Below are positions 61,892-64,000 of a stretch of DNA of 64,000 bases, one piece after another. The stretch comes from Flaccisagitta enflata (taxonomy: Eukaryota; Chaetognatha; Sagittoidea; Aphragmophora). Each line of letters opens with the position of its first letter. Position 1 is the first letter of the stretch. The notes under the pieces are model-generated. The model made no database searches. It worked only from the letters and a program-made list of their open reading frames with translations, and was not told the DNA's origin. The position numbers and the translations under genes are program-made. The stretch is from the NCBI GenBank assembly GCA_965153355.1, contig OZ231126.1, positions 77,562,001 to 77,626,000 of the forward strand. Reading direction: 5' to 3'.

Positions 61892-64000
<2,109 letters not shown>

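Overview
The window looks like nuclear DNA of an invertebrate animal. The genes are intron-rich and have clean GT-AG junctions. One encodes a LIM plus nebulin-repeat protein (LASP family), which is an animal actin-binding architecture, and another carries a CD225 (dispanin) domain. I cannot name the phylum. An interstitial CCCTAA tract shows TTAGGG-type telomere units. Noncoding DNA is packed with long CT/GA, AC/GT and AAC/TTG microsatellites, fold-back elements and small inverted-repeat elements. Nearly every long ORF outside the exons below is a microsatellite or minisatellite translation.
Layout: (1) 1.9-35.3 kb, plus strand: a LASP-family gene with LIM domain, nebulin-type repeats and a Gln-rich linker; 11 coding exons were assembled by matching reading phase, and its expected C-terminal SH3 exon is not found. 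(2) 25.4-31.4 kb, plus strand, inside LASP intron 9: a separate gene with its own CpG-rich upstream region. It has a 637-codon acidic, Asn-rich first exon, then an R-SNARE (VAMP-like) motif, a transmembrane segment and a long Asn-rich tail. (3) 40.8-56.7 kb, minus strand: an unusually large CD225/dispanin gene of 11 coding exons and about 1,150 codons, with PPxY motifs, low-complexity acidic and Asn tracts and a C-terminal two-helix CD225 domain. All its exon junctions match in phase, but exon 8 changes frame across an AAC microsatellite. (4) 57.9-61.8 kb, plus strand: an incompletely resolved gene with acidic exons and a possible SAP-like motif.
The repeat landscape holds several families. 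The most striking is a group of about 130-360 bp elements (at least 20 copies) with roughly 10-bp terminal inverted repeats, a 5' hairpin, a TCCG-rich tract and a GGCCTTGTT end. Its subfamilies differ in TIR sequence, but the two ends change together. Others are TA-flanked Tc1/mariner-like MITEs, a family with TACACTTTTTTT ends, a GGCCT-rich family with AGTCCTGTAG ends, and five large fold-back structures of 0.6 to 3.5 kb. Two of the fold-backs fill most of 36.0-39.6 and 42.9-46.1 kb.
The genes share no obvious pathway. LASP proteins act on cortical actin, R-SNAREs in vesicle fusion and CD225 proteins at membranes, and their proximity may be incidental nesting. All exon models come from reading frames, splice motifs and remembered family sequences; no alignment or transcript evidence was available.
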